DNA from: Botryotinia globosa
Lineage: Eukaryota > Ascomycota > Leotiomycetes > Helotiales > Sclerotiniaceae
Direction of reading: 5' to 3'
Length of the DNA: 64,000 nucleotides
Assembly (NCBI GenBank): GCA_014898425.1
Contig: RCSZ01000018.1
Location: forward strand, 496,001 to 560,000
Part shown: positions 33,043 to 47,200 of the stretch, piece by piece
Layout of the letters: the number at the start of each line of letters is the position of its first letter
Position numbering within the stretch: position 1 is the first letter of the stretch
Program-made: the position numbers and the translations under genes
The notes under the pieces: generated by a model
Told to the model about the DNA's origin: nothing
What the model saw: only the letters and a program-made list of their open reading frames with translations
Database searches by the model: none

Positions 33043-36000
33043 AGAATTGGGACAATGTGGAGGTTGATACTCTTGATAGCTTGATCTCGCATGTAATTGG
33101 CGTTCAGGAAAATTGGAGGGTATAATTTGGCATGACTTGCTGGCTAGGTGGGCTGGCTGGGTGGCGCTAAGTTGAATAAGGTACAATACATATAGTAGAT
33201 AGATATGCTCTCTTAACGCGTATTAACTAGAACAATAAATATAAACCACGCTTTTACATATGAGCTGTTGAATTGCCTAATCCATACTCAAGATATCGCA
33301 TAATCCGCTCTTACCTATGAATGGCCTTCTCAAAATACATTTTCCCCCTCCTGTCACATCAATGTGGGTTTTCAATGTCTGTAATCTTCTCAAGAAAACA
33401 CAACTTTGCTATTGTTTGAGAGAGGTTTGAGAGATTCTTGGAAGATTGGCTTCTCTGTATAAGCCCTTTTCCTATGTTATATGATTGATATGACTATAGA
33501 GCTTCTGAGCCTTCATGATCATACAGTGAGTGTTGTTTTGCATCCTTTGAGCAGAAACTCACATTGGACTTATAACCCCACGCGAAGACCAATTTTAACT
33601 GGGCAAGTGAGGTTCTTGGGACACCGAGTTTTGGGCGGGAGTGACTACATAGAAAACGAATGCACAATCCTGTTTCAAGAATATAATATCTACATCATAT
33701 ATCATGCCACAGCGCTTAAAACTCCTACCCTCGCATGTAGGAGAATCGAAATTGATTAATATTAGCAAATGATTCAACGAGCGCAAAGAAGAGCGGAAGT
33801 TCAGATATGCAACAAACGGAAGGATGTGGGAGTATTCACTTCATGGGTTAATGTTAACAAACTAATTGCGGAAGATTCGGTGAATTTGGTATGAGATGTC
33901 CTCTTGAGATGCGAAACGAGATACAGGATTCTCTGTACATAATAGATGAATTTTGAATAGTGGGTTAAGGACGCACCCGGGCTTGAAGTTGTATAGTATC
34001 TAGGTAGGAATTGAGCGGTAAGAAGTAGGTTTTGGGAGTGAGCTTGGAGTTTGATATTGAATAGCTAGGAGTCTTCAGAGAAGGATCGCAGGTGAAAGAT
34101 CAACTGTCCAGAGCAAAAAATTAAGAGCTATCATTTCGGTCTTGTCGTAGGTATATAATATCGTTTCCTATTAGAGTAAATGTTATCAAAGTGTGGTAAT
34201 CTGACAAGTAGTTCCAATATCAAATCACCTCAAAGATATCTCCTGAACATCCTCACTGCAATTTTTAATCACCAAGCCCATCGACCTCCATGACTATCTT
34301 TTTCTCCAGCCGCACATCTTCAAATAACCTGACTTCCTGGACAAGTGAATCCTTTTTATCATGAGACTCTTACTTGTTCCTTTCTCTTCGTTCTCGATTC
34401 GCATTTTCATCCAGTGAGTCAAGGAGAAGTATACATTAGCATTGATCTCAAATCATCCGGAAGCAAAATTACAGTAACAAATGAGATACTCCAAAATATC
34501 TCTCTTGAATCCTTTCCGCACACGGGCATACCACTGTCATTTTTTATGTCAGTCATTATGAGGAATTTGCTTCAAATTTGGGATGGAAAACGAGAATTCG
34601 GAATCTTTTGCGATCCATCAGTTGTTCAACAACAGTAACTCAAGGAACTGACAAAGGGAAAGATTAATTCGAGTAGGATAGCCATCTTGAGACGACAGCA
34701 GACGCTCTTTGGAAAAGACAAATAGATCTGACGAAAAGATGCAATCAAATGTATGTTTGGGGCTTCAAAGATTCTCCTCTACTCGATCGAATTCTCGTGG
34801 CTTACGCATATCTCCAAAAATGACGGATTCGGTTCTCGCTTTTCGAGATCAATTTTGCATACAGAGGTATAAAGTGAACATGCAATTTTAGAATTGGGGC
34901 TTTCAGATCTTCACGTATCAATGGATACACAATTGATGAGGCGAGCTACAGTTGGAAGTGATTTGCAGACTTATAATGGTCAACTAACTCTATTCTGTTG
35001 TTCCGGTTTCGAGTTAGGGAAAAGTAATGATGGAAAATATCAATGTTCAGTAGTAAAGATAATCGACAACCATAATCTTGGAAATGAATGGCACCCGCTT
35101 GGTTGAATTGACAACAACTTTCAAATCAGAATATCACCCGTGTGTTTGGCGGAGAATCACAAAATTCAGAAGTATTGAAACAGCTTTCAGTTGTCGGTGA
35201 ATAGAGTGAATAATCAAAAGTCCCATTGTGATATAAAACCAACTTTGTACTTGGATCTTAGTAGAGATAAAGCTAGGAATGGCTACCTTCTCTGTATCGG
35301 ATCTCAGGCACTTGGAAAATATAGAATATGAGGATCTCCAGTAGTGAGTGATAGTATATAGTGGCTGATATTTTGTCGCGAAAAGCACATGCCGGAGAGA
35401 ATATAGATACAAAGATTATATCCAGCGTTGTATATTCCGCAGAGCCCCTGGCGTGGATAATTTCTGGAGTGGTAGCATGTATGAGAAGAAATCCAATGTA
35501 TGAGGCAGGATTTATATAGTTGACTTGTGCTCTGAATGATACACTACTGGTGAATGAGATGCTACGATAGCTTGGTACGAAACTCGAAAGCGCTGTAACC
35601 AAAATTGGCATGACATTTCCCGCAAACAGAGTATTTGCAATCAGGTGTATCTGGATGTACCAGGTATTCATCTTCACATGTTGAGCTTCGGTAAATATTG
35701 AGGTATGACTTCTGCGGATTGTAGCGCACACTCAAAAGTGTATGAAGAAATACAACATTTGAGTGACCATGACCACTTGGTGTGTTGTCTAGACTATGTC
35801 CGCTGATTGAGGAAGCTTTGCGATTGATCAAAATTGACCGTTCGTATTATTGAAAAGGCTCGCGAGAACGCCTCGACTGTCCAGAACCCAAGTTGGAAAA
35901 TGAAAGAAAAGTTACCTTAGCATAAAATAAGAGCTCGTTATTGAGTAATAACATATCATGAATGAGGCTCTACCATAAATCATACATATCAAATTTGTTC

Positions 36001-36963
36001 TGTATTGGCAACTGCTATGCTAACCCACACCCTTTCGAATTCTGATCCCGCAGACACTTATCAAAGCTTGTGTCTTCGTTTTGATTTGTGCATCCACATG
36101 GCCAAAACTTTACACATGTCTGATTATGATTTGCTGTTTGTCCAGTTCATACATCATACAATCGGCAACTTGAAGGTCTCATAGGAGTCAGTTCGGTTGC
36201 AGCTCTGTTGCGGAAGTGATTGCTAACTAAAGCGGAAGTCAACATAGATTCATGTAGTGCAGGTGCCTCTTCGAGAGGCAATTTGTTGGACGCAATGCCA
36301 AATGCTGGAAAACATACTTAAACTTTGCATGTATCCGTGAAGAGAGAAAGAGGATAATAGCTGCTTTGAGTTGAAGATAGAGGCGGCTCCACATTGAAGT
36401 CTGACTACATAATCCGTTAGGTTTAGTCTTTCGCAGTTGAATCATGACAGTTAAACCCTATCGGAAGAGATAGATCTAGCGCAGGCCAGTCTACATGTTG
36501 CCCTTCCATATGGCGGTGTGTATTTATCGCCTGAAATTACTGCTTGCAGTCGTCGCTTCGCAGCCGAGGTGCGCTAAATAAGCTACAGACTACAGTACAG
36601 TATTGTTGAAACTCCCCCCGCAAGAAATTCATCCACAACACAGCTAGGATGTCATGAACATTGAGGCAAATCAACGGAAAATGACCAATCCGTATAGATC
36701 ATATCGATGTTCCATTCGAAGGATTTCGATTCATCTCAGATACATGTCTAAGTATATTTCATCTTGTCTCTTTCATCTCATTCATCTCAAATACCATGTT
36801 ATGTGCGATTCGGAAACGTTGAATTAGGCTGGTGAGATTTCTATTAGGCTATTTGCTCTTTGACAGTAGGGATATCTCGAAACATCAAACTAAACCCCGT
36901 GGACCAGTATACACAATACAGACATAGTGATAGAAGATGCGACTGTAGGAAAAACCTCAAAAT
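33043..36963. other. Gene-poor 3.9-kb region with short orphan frames
   Basis: No gene is supported with confidence. Plus-strand frames at about 34345-34638, 34709-34891 and 34894-35106 are mixed in composition, the last from an in-frame ATG at 34921. Minus-strand frames lie at 35134-35831. None shows a known motif, and no splice arrangement joined them convincingly. The right end is the ABC transporter promoter. Confidence 0.4.
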
Positions 36964-39900
36964 ATGGACTCGAAGGATAAGCACGAAGCTCAGGAAGCCA
37001 AGGCCAAATCATCGTTATCTATTCAATCGCAAGCGTTAGCCTCATCAGCCACAAATGAAAATGATGCGACAAATCTCCAAGCGATCACGACTACCCAGAG
37101 CAACACATTTTCTCTGTCCGCTGTGGAACCGGTCGATGTTCAGATACGAAATCTCTCGGTGAACGTTGATATCTCTCCTTCAGCATTTTCGATTGAACGA
37201 TGGATACCACGAAAGAAGGCCCAAGATGGATTTGCCACTCCCACCACGAAACAAATCCTACACTCAGTGTCTGCCTCGATGCCCATCGGAACACTTACTG
37301 CCATCATTGGTGGCAGTGGTTCGGGAAAGACAACTATGTTAAATACAATGGCTGAGCGCATGACAAGTGGACGGTTAACAATTGGTGGAACCACAACTTT
37401 CAATGGTATGGAAGGTGTACACAGTGTTCGTAGTGCATATGTCATGCAACAGGACGTATTACTACCAACTTTGACAGTCCGAGAGACTTTACGATATGCT
37501 GCAGATCTGCGATTGCCGCCACCGACAACTGAAAAGGAAAGGAGGAACATTGTGGAGGAAGTAATCTTGGAGCTTGGTTTGAAGGAATGCGCCGATACAC
37601 GAATTGGTAGCACACAACACAAGGGTTGCTCTGGAGGCGAGAAAAGAAGAACTAGTATTGGTGTACAATTGTTAAGCAACCCAAGCGTCTTATTTCTGGA
37701 CGAACCGACCACTGGACTTGATGCGACGAGTGCATTTCAGCTAGTCAGAACCCTCAAAGGGTTGGCCAGGAAAGGTCGGACGATTATTACAACCATTCAC
37801 CAGCCTAGATCTGAGATATGGGGAATGTTCGATGGTCTAACAATCTTAACAAGAGGTAGTCCAGTATATTCTGGCAAAGCTGCGGACTGCTTGTCTTGGT
37901 TCAAAGGAATTGGTATGGAGCTACCAGCATTTGTCAACCCTGCGGAGTTCTTAATTGATATAGCTGCTATTGATAATCGCTCCCCTGAACTAGAGGCAAC
38001 TTCTTCTGCAAGAGTTGAAAATTTGAAACTTGCTTGGGCAGAAGAAAATGCCAAAAGGTTCTTCCAAGTTTCGGAAAAGGTTACATCTACTGAGACGCCG
38101 GATACAAAATCTCTTGTAGCAAAGAACTGGACACGCCACTCTCCGTTCGTTCGTCAGACTCGTGTACTAACTTCTCGAACCTTTGTCACAACCTATCGAG
38201 ACCCTATGGGCATGTTTGGATCTCTTATAGAAGCGATAGGAATGGGGATCATGAGTGGGTGGGTGTTCTTTAACTTGGGAGAAGATCTTTCTGGTATTCG
38301 CAGTCGCGAAGGTGCCCTTTACAATGCTGCCGCATTGCAAGGGTATCTCATGCTTTTATTCGAAACATATCGTCTGACGATTGACATACAACTCTTTGAT
38401 CGTGAGAATAACGAGAACGTTGTTGACGTTGTCCCTTTTCTACTCAGTAGAAGAATTGCAAGGTTCTTTACTGAAGACTTTCCTGTTCCTCTGATATTCT
38501 CACTCATATCCTATTGGATGGCAGGTTTTAGATCAGATGGCTCGACTTTTCTTACTTTCTTTTCTATCGTATTACTCTGTCAATACATCGCCGTCACCTT
38601 CGCTATGACGTGCATAGCGGCTTCAAGAAATTTTGCTGGTGCATCTCTCATTGCAAATATGGGTTACACAGTTCAGAGCTTTGCCTGTGGATTTTTCGTA
38701 CAAGTAAATACTATTCCGGTGTACGTGCGTTGGCTGAAATGGACAGCCTATGTCTTTTATGCGTTTGGTGCTTTGTGTTCAAACGAATTCACAGGCCAGT
38801 TTTATGATTGTCCTTATGAAGGCGGAGAATCGAACCCAGCCTGTGTTGAATACACAGGCGCATTCATCATGAATTCGCTGGGATTTCCTGATAACTGGAT
38901 TGTCAGGCCAATCGTTTTCCTACTCTGTTATTCAATCATGTTCTACGGACTTGCGGGCATTGGTCTAAGATTTTTAAAAGTTGAAATGACGATCGCCAGA
39001 GCTAGAGGGTCAGATGCGGACTTTTCTGCAGGGAAAGAAAAGATGACAGTAAGGTCTGCGGCGGAGGTTCGAACTGTGAGTAGATATTCTGTTTTCTGCT
39101 TTCCAGTGCTATCATGAATGGCGAAATGTGACTCGATACACGCTTGCACTTGACCATGTCTATATCGATTTGTATGACGGATTGGCACTAACTATCATAG
39201 GTTGATATCGGCCTTGATAAATTCGCCTTAGATCTCGAGAAACGTAACTCGCTTGGGAAAAAACAACCCACCAAAACCATATTAAATCCAGTCACAGCAA
39301 CATTTCAAGCCGGTGTGTTAAACGTCATTATGGGACCGTCGGGCAGCGGTAAAACATCTCTACTCAATGCGATGGCTCTGCGACTACGTAATTCCATCGG
39401 AACTAAATATCGACCAAGCGGAGACATGACTTTCAATGGCGCAGTGCCATCGGACTCAGTCATACGATCTGTTTGTTGTTATGTATGTCAAGATGATGAT
39501 GCACTCCTTCCTTCGTTAACGGTGAGGGAAACCCTTCATTTTGCAGCTGGGCTACGGCTTCCTTCATTCATGACAAAGGACCAAAAGATTCGACGTGCTG
39601 AGGATGTTCTACTGAAGATGGGTCTGAAGGATTGTGCTGATAACCTTATTGGATCTGATCTCATTAAAGGTATATCAGGCGGGGAAAAGCGCAGAGTAAC
39701 TATCGCCGTTCAAATTCTGACTGATCCAAGGGTAAGTCTATAAGAGCTTTATCTACCCCCCTTCCACTTCCAATTGCAAATATTTCTTGCGATATTTGAA
39801 ACGACTTGACTCTAATTCTGCATCATAGGTGCTTCTCTTGGACGAACCAACCTCTGGTTTAGATGCATTCACCGCTTCATCAATAATGGAAGTGCTTCAA

Positions 39901-41210
39901 GGCCTTGCACAAGAAGGTCGAACTCTAATCCTCACAATCCATCAATCTCGCTCGGACACCTTTAAGCATTTTGGGAGCGTTCTTCTATTAGCACGTGGAG
40001 GCTTTCCAGTTTACGCTGGTAAAGGTTCTGATATGATTTCACACTTTAATAACTTGGGCCACCCATGTCCCACTACGACAAATCCAGCTGATTTCGCACT
40101 CGATCTAATCACCATTGATTTACAACAGTCTAGACGAGAGGAGGCCACTCGTTCCAGAGTAAGAGATCTCATTAATTCCTGGTCATCTGGAGATTTTACA
40201 AAAGCTATCATCCCAACCACAATATCTACTCCTGCAGAACTGGGCTCTCTTGTTCGCAAATCATCTGGCTTCTTCTCTGCGTACCCTATTCTTGTCCATA
40301 GAGCTTCGATCAATTTCCGTCGACAACCTGATTTACTCTTAGCTCGAACTATGCAAGTCTTAGGTCTCGCTATCATTCTCGCTTTGTTCTTTGCGCCCTT
40401 AAAACACGACTATTATTCCGTCCAAAACAGATTTGGTTTCATCCAAGAATTTTGTGCATTTTATTTCGTAGGTATGCTGCAGAATGTTGCAGTCTATCCC
40501 AATGAAAAAGATGTCTTCTATCGAGAAAACGACGATGGTATTTATAGCGTCGAAGCATTTTTTGCTCAATATACTACACTGGAGATACCGTTTGAGATAT
40601 TCACATCTTTCATCTTTGCAATATTGACGGATTTAGCTACGGGACTGCCCAGAAATGCTCAGGTATTTTTTGTATGCTTCTTTAATTGCTTTTGCATCAT
40701 CAATTGTGGGGAGAGTTTGGGTATTATGGTATGTTCTACTTGCTCAAAGTCCAAGACTCGTGGTAGTTACTAACATGACAATAGTTCAATACCCTCTTCT
40801 CCCACACAGGCTTCGCCGTAAACCTTACAAGTGTATTTCTATCAATAGCGCAATTTATGTCCGGTATCATGTCCATTGGTATGCCTGCGTTCCTCCAAGG
40901 AGTAAACTATCTCTCCCCTATTCGCTACGCTATTAGGAACTTAGCGCCGTACACTTTGAGAAGTATTGTATTTACGTGTACTGATGCACAGAAACTGCCA
41001 GATGGCAGTTGTCCGATTAACAACGGAGTGGAGGCACTGAATCTTTATGATTTGAATACGGATGCCCTATGGAATATTATTGCGCTGGGCATTTGTACTG
41101 TGATTTATAGGAGCTTGGCTTATTTGTTGTTAAAGGCGATGAGAACGCATTGGAAAGGAGTTGGCAAGAGAGGGAAGGGGAGCGGGAGATCAGATGAAGC
41201 GAGAGTGTAA
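36964..41210 (+). CDS. Full-size ABCG (WHITE-type) transporter
   Basis: Four exons (36964-39075, 39201-39731, 39829-40728, 40785-41210) join in frame to 1322 residues with order NBD1-TMD1-NBD2-TMD2. NBD1 has Walker A GGSGSGKTT (116-124), signature CSGGEKRR (222-229), Walker B VLFLDEP and TTIHQPR. NBD2 has GPSGSGKT (about 749-756), ISGGEKRR and VLLLDEPTSGLDA. The membrane halves show several hydrophobic segments (IVLLCQYIAVTFAM, IVFLLCYSIMFYGLAGIGL and others). Both ATP sites keep all catalytic residues, unlike Pdr5-type pumps whose first site is degenerate. So this is a non-PDR fungal ABCG exporter, expected in the plasma membrane. The substrate is unknown: lipids, pigments or xenobiotics are all possible. 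Confidence 0.92.
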
Positions 41211-44200
41211 GACGTAACAAAGGGTGTCAAGTAAACTCTATTATTGCTTGCTAGCTATTTCAGACCATTGAACGCCAGTGATTCTTTGGAATTGAACATA
41301 TTTGATAGATGATACACTCTACTCTGTTTTTGCACGTTATGGTTTTGCTGTTCATATGCATCTACATATACATTTTTATTTGCTATTCACATGAACAAAG
41401 TTGATACACATCATTCATAGCCTTCAAAACCAATCCCAAAACCAATGTTTGCATCATCATCATCATAACCCCCTTTTCCACCGCCTCTATTCACAAACTT
41501 CCCTCAATCACTCGCTAAACCACATCACCTGATTTCCAGACCACAGGAAATGAATGAGGAGAGCTCGTCTCAGTCGATTATGGTTAGTTTCATTAAATTA
41601 TCGCACCGCCTCGCATCGACAAAACTCATCTCGCATCTCCCATCTCACATCGCATAATTTCCATACATGATTCCTTCCCCTTCTACACGTAAGTACAATG
41701 TAGTATCTCAACTCAACTCACCTCACCGCACCTCCTCCCCTAAACTAGCGCGCGGCGCGGCGCGGCGCATTTCAAATGTTGGTTGGTGGGGCATAAACGA
41801 GGTTACATTGTGACAAGCGGCGTTACTCCCAAGCAAACTGGTGTGGTGTGAGTGGTGTGAGTGGTGTGCGAACGAAGAATTTGATTCGTGAGAATGGTGG
41901 GGGCGGGGTGAGGGAGTGGATGGATGGATGGATGATAGGGCGAGGATGATGTTGGAGATGTGGTATGAGCGAATGAGGTGGGTGGGAGCGGAGGGTGATT
42001 GTTGGGGAAGAGTTGGATTGTTGGAGGTTCGTATTTCTTGGGTGGATTGATTTGATTTGGTTTGATTTGATTTGATGGTTGGTGCGATGGGTTTTTTGCT
42101 TGGGGGCGAAATGGAGGCTGTGTGGTAGAATCCAGGGTGAAAGATGTGAAAGAGTGAAAGAGTGAGAGAGAATGAGAGGATGAGAGGGAAAGAACGCAAA
42201 GTGATTAGTTGGTAGGATGGAAACAGTGATCGTGATAGTGATAGTGATATCGTAATGGTGAAGTTGGAATGAATGTGTTGAGCGGAATAATTGCCAAGGT
42301 GGTAGGGAGAGGCGAGGATTGGTGGGGTCGGTAGACAAATGTCAGATTGGATAGACTAACGATTGTGATTGTGATGTCAGTGTTGGTGATGATAGGTTGT
42401 TGGGTTGTACTTGGAATCTTCAGATTACTTAGTGTAGTCGGAGTCTACGAATTTTGTTGTCTTACCGTTGAGGATATTGTTAGTTAGTACCTAGCTAAGG
42501 ATTGGCACTCTTGAAGCCATTAGGCTGAATTCTCTTGCATTGTAGTTGGTAATTGGTGTATGCATGATATCGATCTTGATACCAGTTTCAGTTTCTTGGT
42601 GTTCTGCTTGTGGTTGTTGATGTGATATCGATTCCTGATTCCTTATTTCTGATTTCGTATTATCTGCGGTCATAGTCAGGCGTAGATCGCCGAAGATAAC
42701 TTTGTATGTCTTGGGGGTTCTTGGTTTTGGATCGTGAACCAGTAGAGTTAGGAGAACAAGGGCTAAGCAAGGTCTTGTGTGAGATAGCAAGGGATAATAT
42801 GTGTATCTTGGATGTTTTGAGGCTGAGATTGATGCTAATGGAAAGTAGGCAGCTGGGAGGTTGAGGCCAGGTTGTGATGATTAATGATTCTTGATTTATC
42901 GATCGTCAAGCTCCTTACCAAGTTGGCAGTGCCAGTCCTTGAGATAGCAATACCGAATGGATTTCTCCCCATGACAGGAGCCAGGTATCTCACGTATCCT
43001 TGATCACCGGATGAGTCAACCGGAAAGTTCTTAGGGCTCTAGGCTGTAAACTTCCGGCTTCAGAGAAGCATGAGGGGCTGATGATATATCCCGTTGAAGA
43101 GTTGTGTGTTTCGAGTTGATTATGATAGATCCCGATCATGCTACTAGCATAATTCGTTATCAAAACCGGTGGCATCCAGGCTAAGGTAAGCTGCTTGAGT
43201 GGAACTGGGAAAGTCGCCCCGGTTGTTTGAAGCTGGACCCCGATCACCCACAAAGCTTCCCGATATACTTGATGCAAGCGGCGTTGACGTGATTGTATAT
43301 CTTTGCTTTCAAGACATAAGCCTTTAGCCATACTTTACCAATCGAAAGAGGTCAATACCGAGTGTTGTATCCGCGATTCATCGCGTCCCGTTCGTTTTCA
43401 ACCTCATGTACAGGGTATCCAATGTTCCGGAATGTCCAACAATGTAACGATTTGAATATCTAAGAGTAGTTAGAAGTTTGGAAATAGTTCAAAATTCCAG
43501 TCAGATTTAATATCTCAGATAAGTTGAATATTTTAATTGGTCTGGGGATTTACAATCTTCATTGTTGGACTGTAGTCCGGACTATTGGACACTCTGCTCA
43601 GATACGCGATACCTGTTCATAACCCGACTGGTACTAATTTTCACTTCAATTCATTAGTTGATTTTGATGATGTATTAGAGATAGATGCTGATAGGGTATC
43701 GTGAAATCTCACTCATCTCCCCGCATCTCAGAGTATTGGTTCAGCTCAGTTGATGTCAAAGCTGCGATATATTTTCAGAAAAGGCATTGAAACTCCTCAG
43801 CATCTGCCTTATGTCAAGCTTTATTTCAATTTCCCGTTCTTATCCCCAGATATGATTCTTACTGTGCTATATCTTGCTAAAATTGAAGCTTCTCACTGTC
43901 TGTTGTGTTATCCTATGCCCCGTTCATTTTAGGCTGTGGGGGCTGATCACATGTAATATGGGCGCAGTATCTATTTCTGATGTACATTGGCTGATTGCTA
44001 AAGGATATGTACCGGCGATTATGTGAGGTGAGATGAGCTCTACAGGATAATGTACCGAAAAATAGACGACGGCCAATTGGATAGATTTGGCCATTGTGTG
44101 ATTTCCATGGAGTCTGAGCGCCGCACTTACTAACCCATTGATTTCCATTTCAATCCAATTGTCCAATACATAACCTAGTTTCAGAGATCCAGGCATGAGT

Positions 44201-47200
44201 TATCCATGTAGTGTTCCAAGTGAACATATCCAATTCCAAGGTCTCGGAACCTTCAAACTTTGTCCCCGGTCATAGTCTAGATTGGGGATATGCCAGTAAC
44301 TTGGAACGGGTAATTTTTGAAGGGAGTTGCCAAGTATGGGGCAAAGTGATGTGATATCGGCTAATCGTTGTTTCATCAAGGCGGGAGGTTCATCAACAAC
44401 GCCAGATCCTTATATCTTACCACTCATACAATGGTTCCTATGTACCTACAATCTCACTTGAAGTGATCTATATACTTTTACATATATAATTAGTACAGAC
44501 ATTGATCACTGCATGTGTTGCCCTGGCTAGTTAAAGAGCCTGATCCTCGCCATTATTTGAGAGACGATATAACTTAGAATAGCTTGAAGTGGCGTTTTCA
44601 CCTCATCTTCGGTAAGCTTCTCGATACGCTAGAAATAATCTTGGCAAGAATGCGGGGATGTTTCGAAATCTGCCCGTGGCGTAGGAGTTCACATATTCGA
44701 CCTCCATGCAGTGATCAGATTGTCAACTTTAGATCTTATCTCAAAATACCTGGGCTCTACGATTAACGAGTCGGTACTCGTCCTGAGCCCTGGTTCCTGA
44801 AATCACTGTAGGCATGTATATGTGATTTTTCAAAGCTACTGGAAGTCATGAATGAACATTGTTGCTGTTTCAAGTTGTTAGTCTCAGGTTCACTCTAGAA
44901 GGCTCTTTAGACACTCTAAGTCATAAAAATCCACCCTAATCACCTTATCTAGTAGCTACAGATGATGGCTATCTTCAGAGAATATTTCAAGAAACGGAAA
45001 CGACGATCTGTGGAGGTGGTTGTCGGGATTTATGATCGTTTCCAGTAAATATTTATGTGGCCAACGGCCAATAGCCTGAGCCAAGCTGCAGAATCACGCA
45101 CTGGCGTTCTTGCGAGACTTCAGATTATTCTAGTTGCCTGTTCCTGATAGATTGTTTTGTCGTAACTATCTAGCATGAAACTCATGTGATCGATGAAGAG
45201 TACCGTATCTGCATATGGATTAATCATAGGTGTACTTCTTAACTACCTTCTGATCAGTCAACTTCTACGCCTACATGCCTAGTTGAGGTACCGATTTCAG
45301 GGCTTGCATATCCGACGTCTGTTGTAGCCACTATATTGATGAGTGGCTCAAATATTTGACACTTTCTTTTACAGACCAGCGTAATCTTGATTCGGTTACA
45401 AACTTCGCATCAAAATATGATAATGTGTCTAAAACATATCCTCCATAGCTACCGATAGCGACCATCATTGGTTCAAACTATAATACCTACCTGGTCAAAT
45501 ACCACGAGTTTCTCCATCAATATTTGTGTATTAAGAGCAAATTGTAATGTGGTCGTGGTGTATTCAGGGCTATGAAACGGTGCCAAGTTTCGGCTGTAAT
45601 CTACCGCAACCCCTAATATAATGTACCTCCGGCATTGACTTTGTACTGGTACTTATCTCTGCAAATTCAAGGTTTAAATACTCAAAAAATTTGACAACTT
45701 TTTTTTAGAACAGAATTCTGAAAGTCATGTGATATGTTTTGACAACTGCGAGCTGGTCATGATTTTAGGACTCGCAAACTTGTACCACCGCCGGCCGTGT
45801 TCAATGCTGAAATCTGACCGATGGTAAACTATTAATATTTTATTTTCATGCCGATAATCAGCGTGCTTTGATACGCGGAGTTACGACCAAACGCGCTGAT
45901 GCTGAAGAACTTGCACCTCGTATTATCCCGTACATCATCAAGCTTATGGTAGCACCAGCTTGATTAACGAGTTTGAGATGACTCTATGGTGTATACGTAG
46001 TCAGTATCTACACAGAAAATTTTGAATTTGAGAAAACTTTGGTCATAAAGTTACCTTGAAAGATTTCAAGTTCCCCTCACAAGTACTTGGATTTCAACGG
46101 CGTTCAGGAACAAAATCAATAGCAATCTCGGATCGATGTGTCGTATTAACATCGGAATGAAACTCATGTAGGGCTGGCATACCAGCAAGGTAATTTAAAT
46201 CCTCTGCAACTGAGGTTCACTTCTAGGCAATTTCAGTAATACAGATGGCGGAGCAGAGGAGCTGGGATGAAACATAAAAATCAGAAGATGGGGGTCGACG
46301 GCTAAGCGAGAAGGTCGGGCTGATTTAGACACCTCTTGAACCGTGGGGTAAGCTGTTTCATGGGCAGTACCCGAATGTCGCTCGAGTCCAACGTGAATAA
46401 CCGGCGAAAAATTGTACGGGTACACTCAATTGAAATGATACATAGTTTCAAGGTCAGAGCGTGCGATCATGTTCTATCAATGGACTGATTATACCACAGT
46501 AGCAGTTGGTTTATCAGCAAAGAGACTCACTTTTTCTTCAAAACGGACACGTTGAACTACTCGTGACTCTAACTGAGAGTCGCACCTTCCATTTTGGCAA
46601 GGCTCTCCATGCCATCGCAGGATTCCCAAGACAGTTACTGAAGATTCTTGTATTCGATGTTTCTTGAGGTTTGAGATGTCATCGCTCTAATGGTCGCAGG
46701 CTCATGCAACTGATAGCCAATGGAACCCATGAATCTAAATGAAAATTATTGGCCAACGCCACGAAATGGTTTACTGATCACAAATAGCACTTAAAATACG
46801 GAGTATACAATTAGATAGCAGCCTTGTTCTTGGATGGAGGTTAAAAGGCGCTTATAAGCGTACAGCTGATCTCTACAGTGTTCAGAAAGGTCTTGTTTGG
46901 CATTTCATCGCTAGCGGGGTGAAGCCTTGAAAGTATTTGTATTCCCCAGGATCAGCCCTTTGACTGTGGGGGTTCTCATAGTCGGATAAGCTGGAATGTG
47001 GTGGGCATGATTAGTGGGGTTTGATTTGGAATAGTGTTTCGATTCCTCGCGGGCTCCCTCGAGGTAAGACTTTGGGACGATTGATAGGATAAGACTGGCC
47101 CTTAGCTCATCCAAACATCATTTTCCAGAATGCCAATTCTAGAAGTAAATTTTTCGGAACGCCCAGTGCCTCGTATAATCCCTTTCGATCGTTATTTACG

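Noticed and set aside
41723..42338. Two overlapping minus-strand frames of 158 and 171 residues
   Set aside because: Both are Ser/His/Pro/Thr low-complexity, start with TTG rather than ATG, and follow the strand skew of the DNA.
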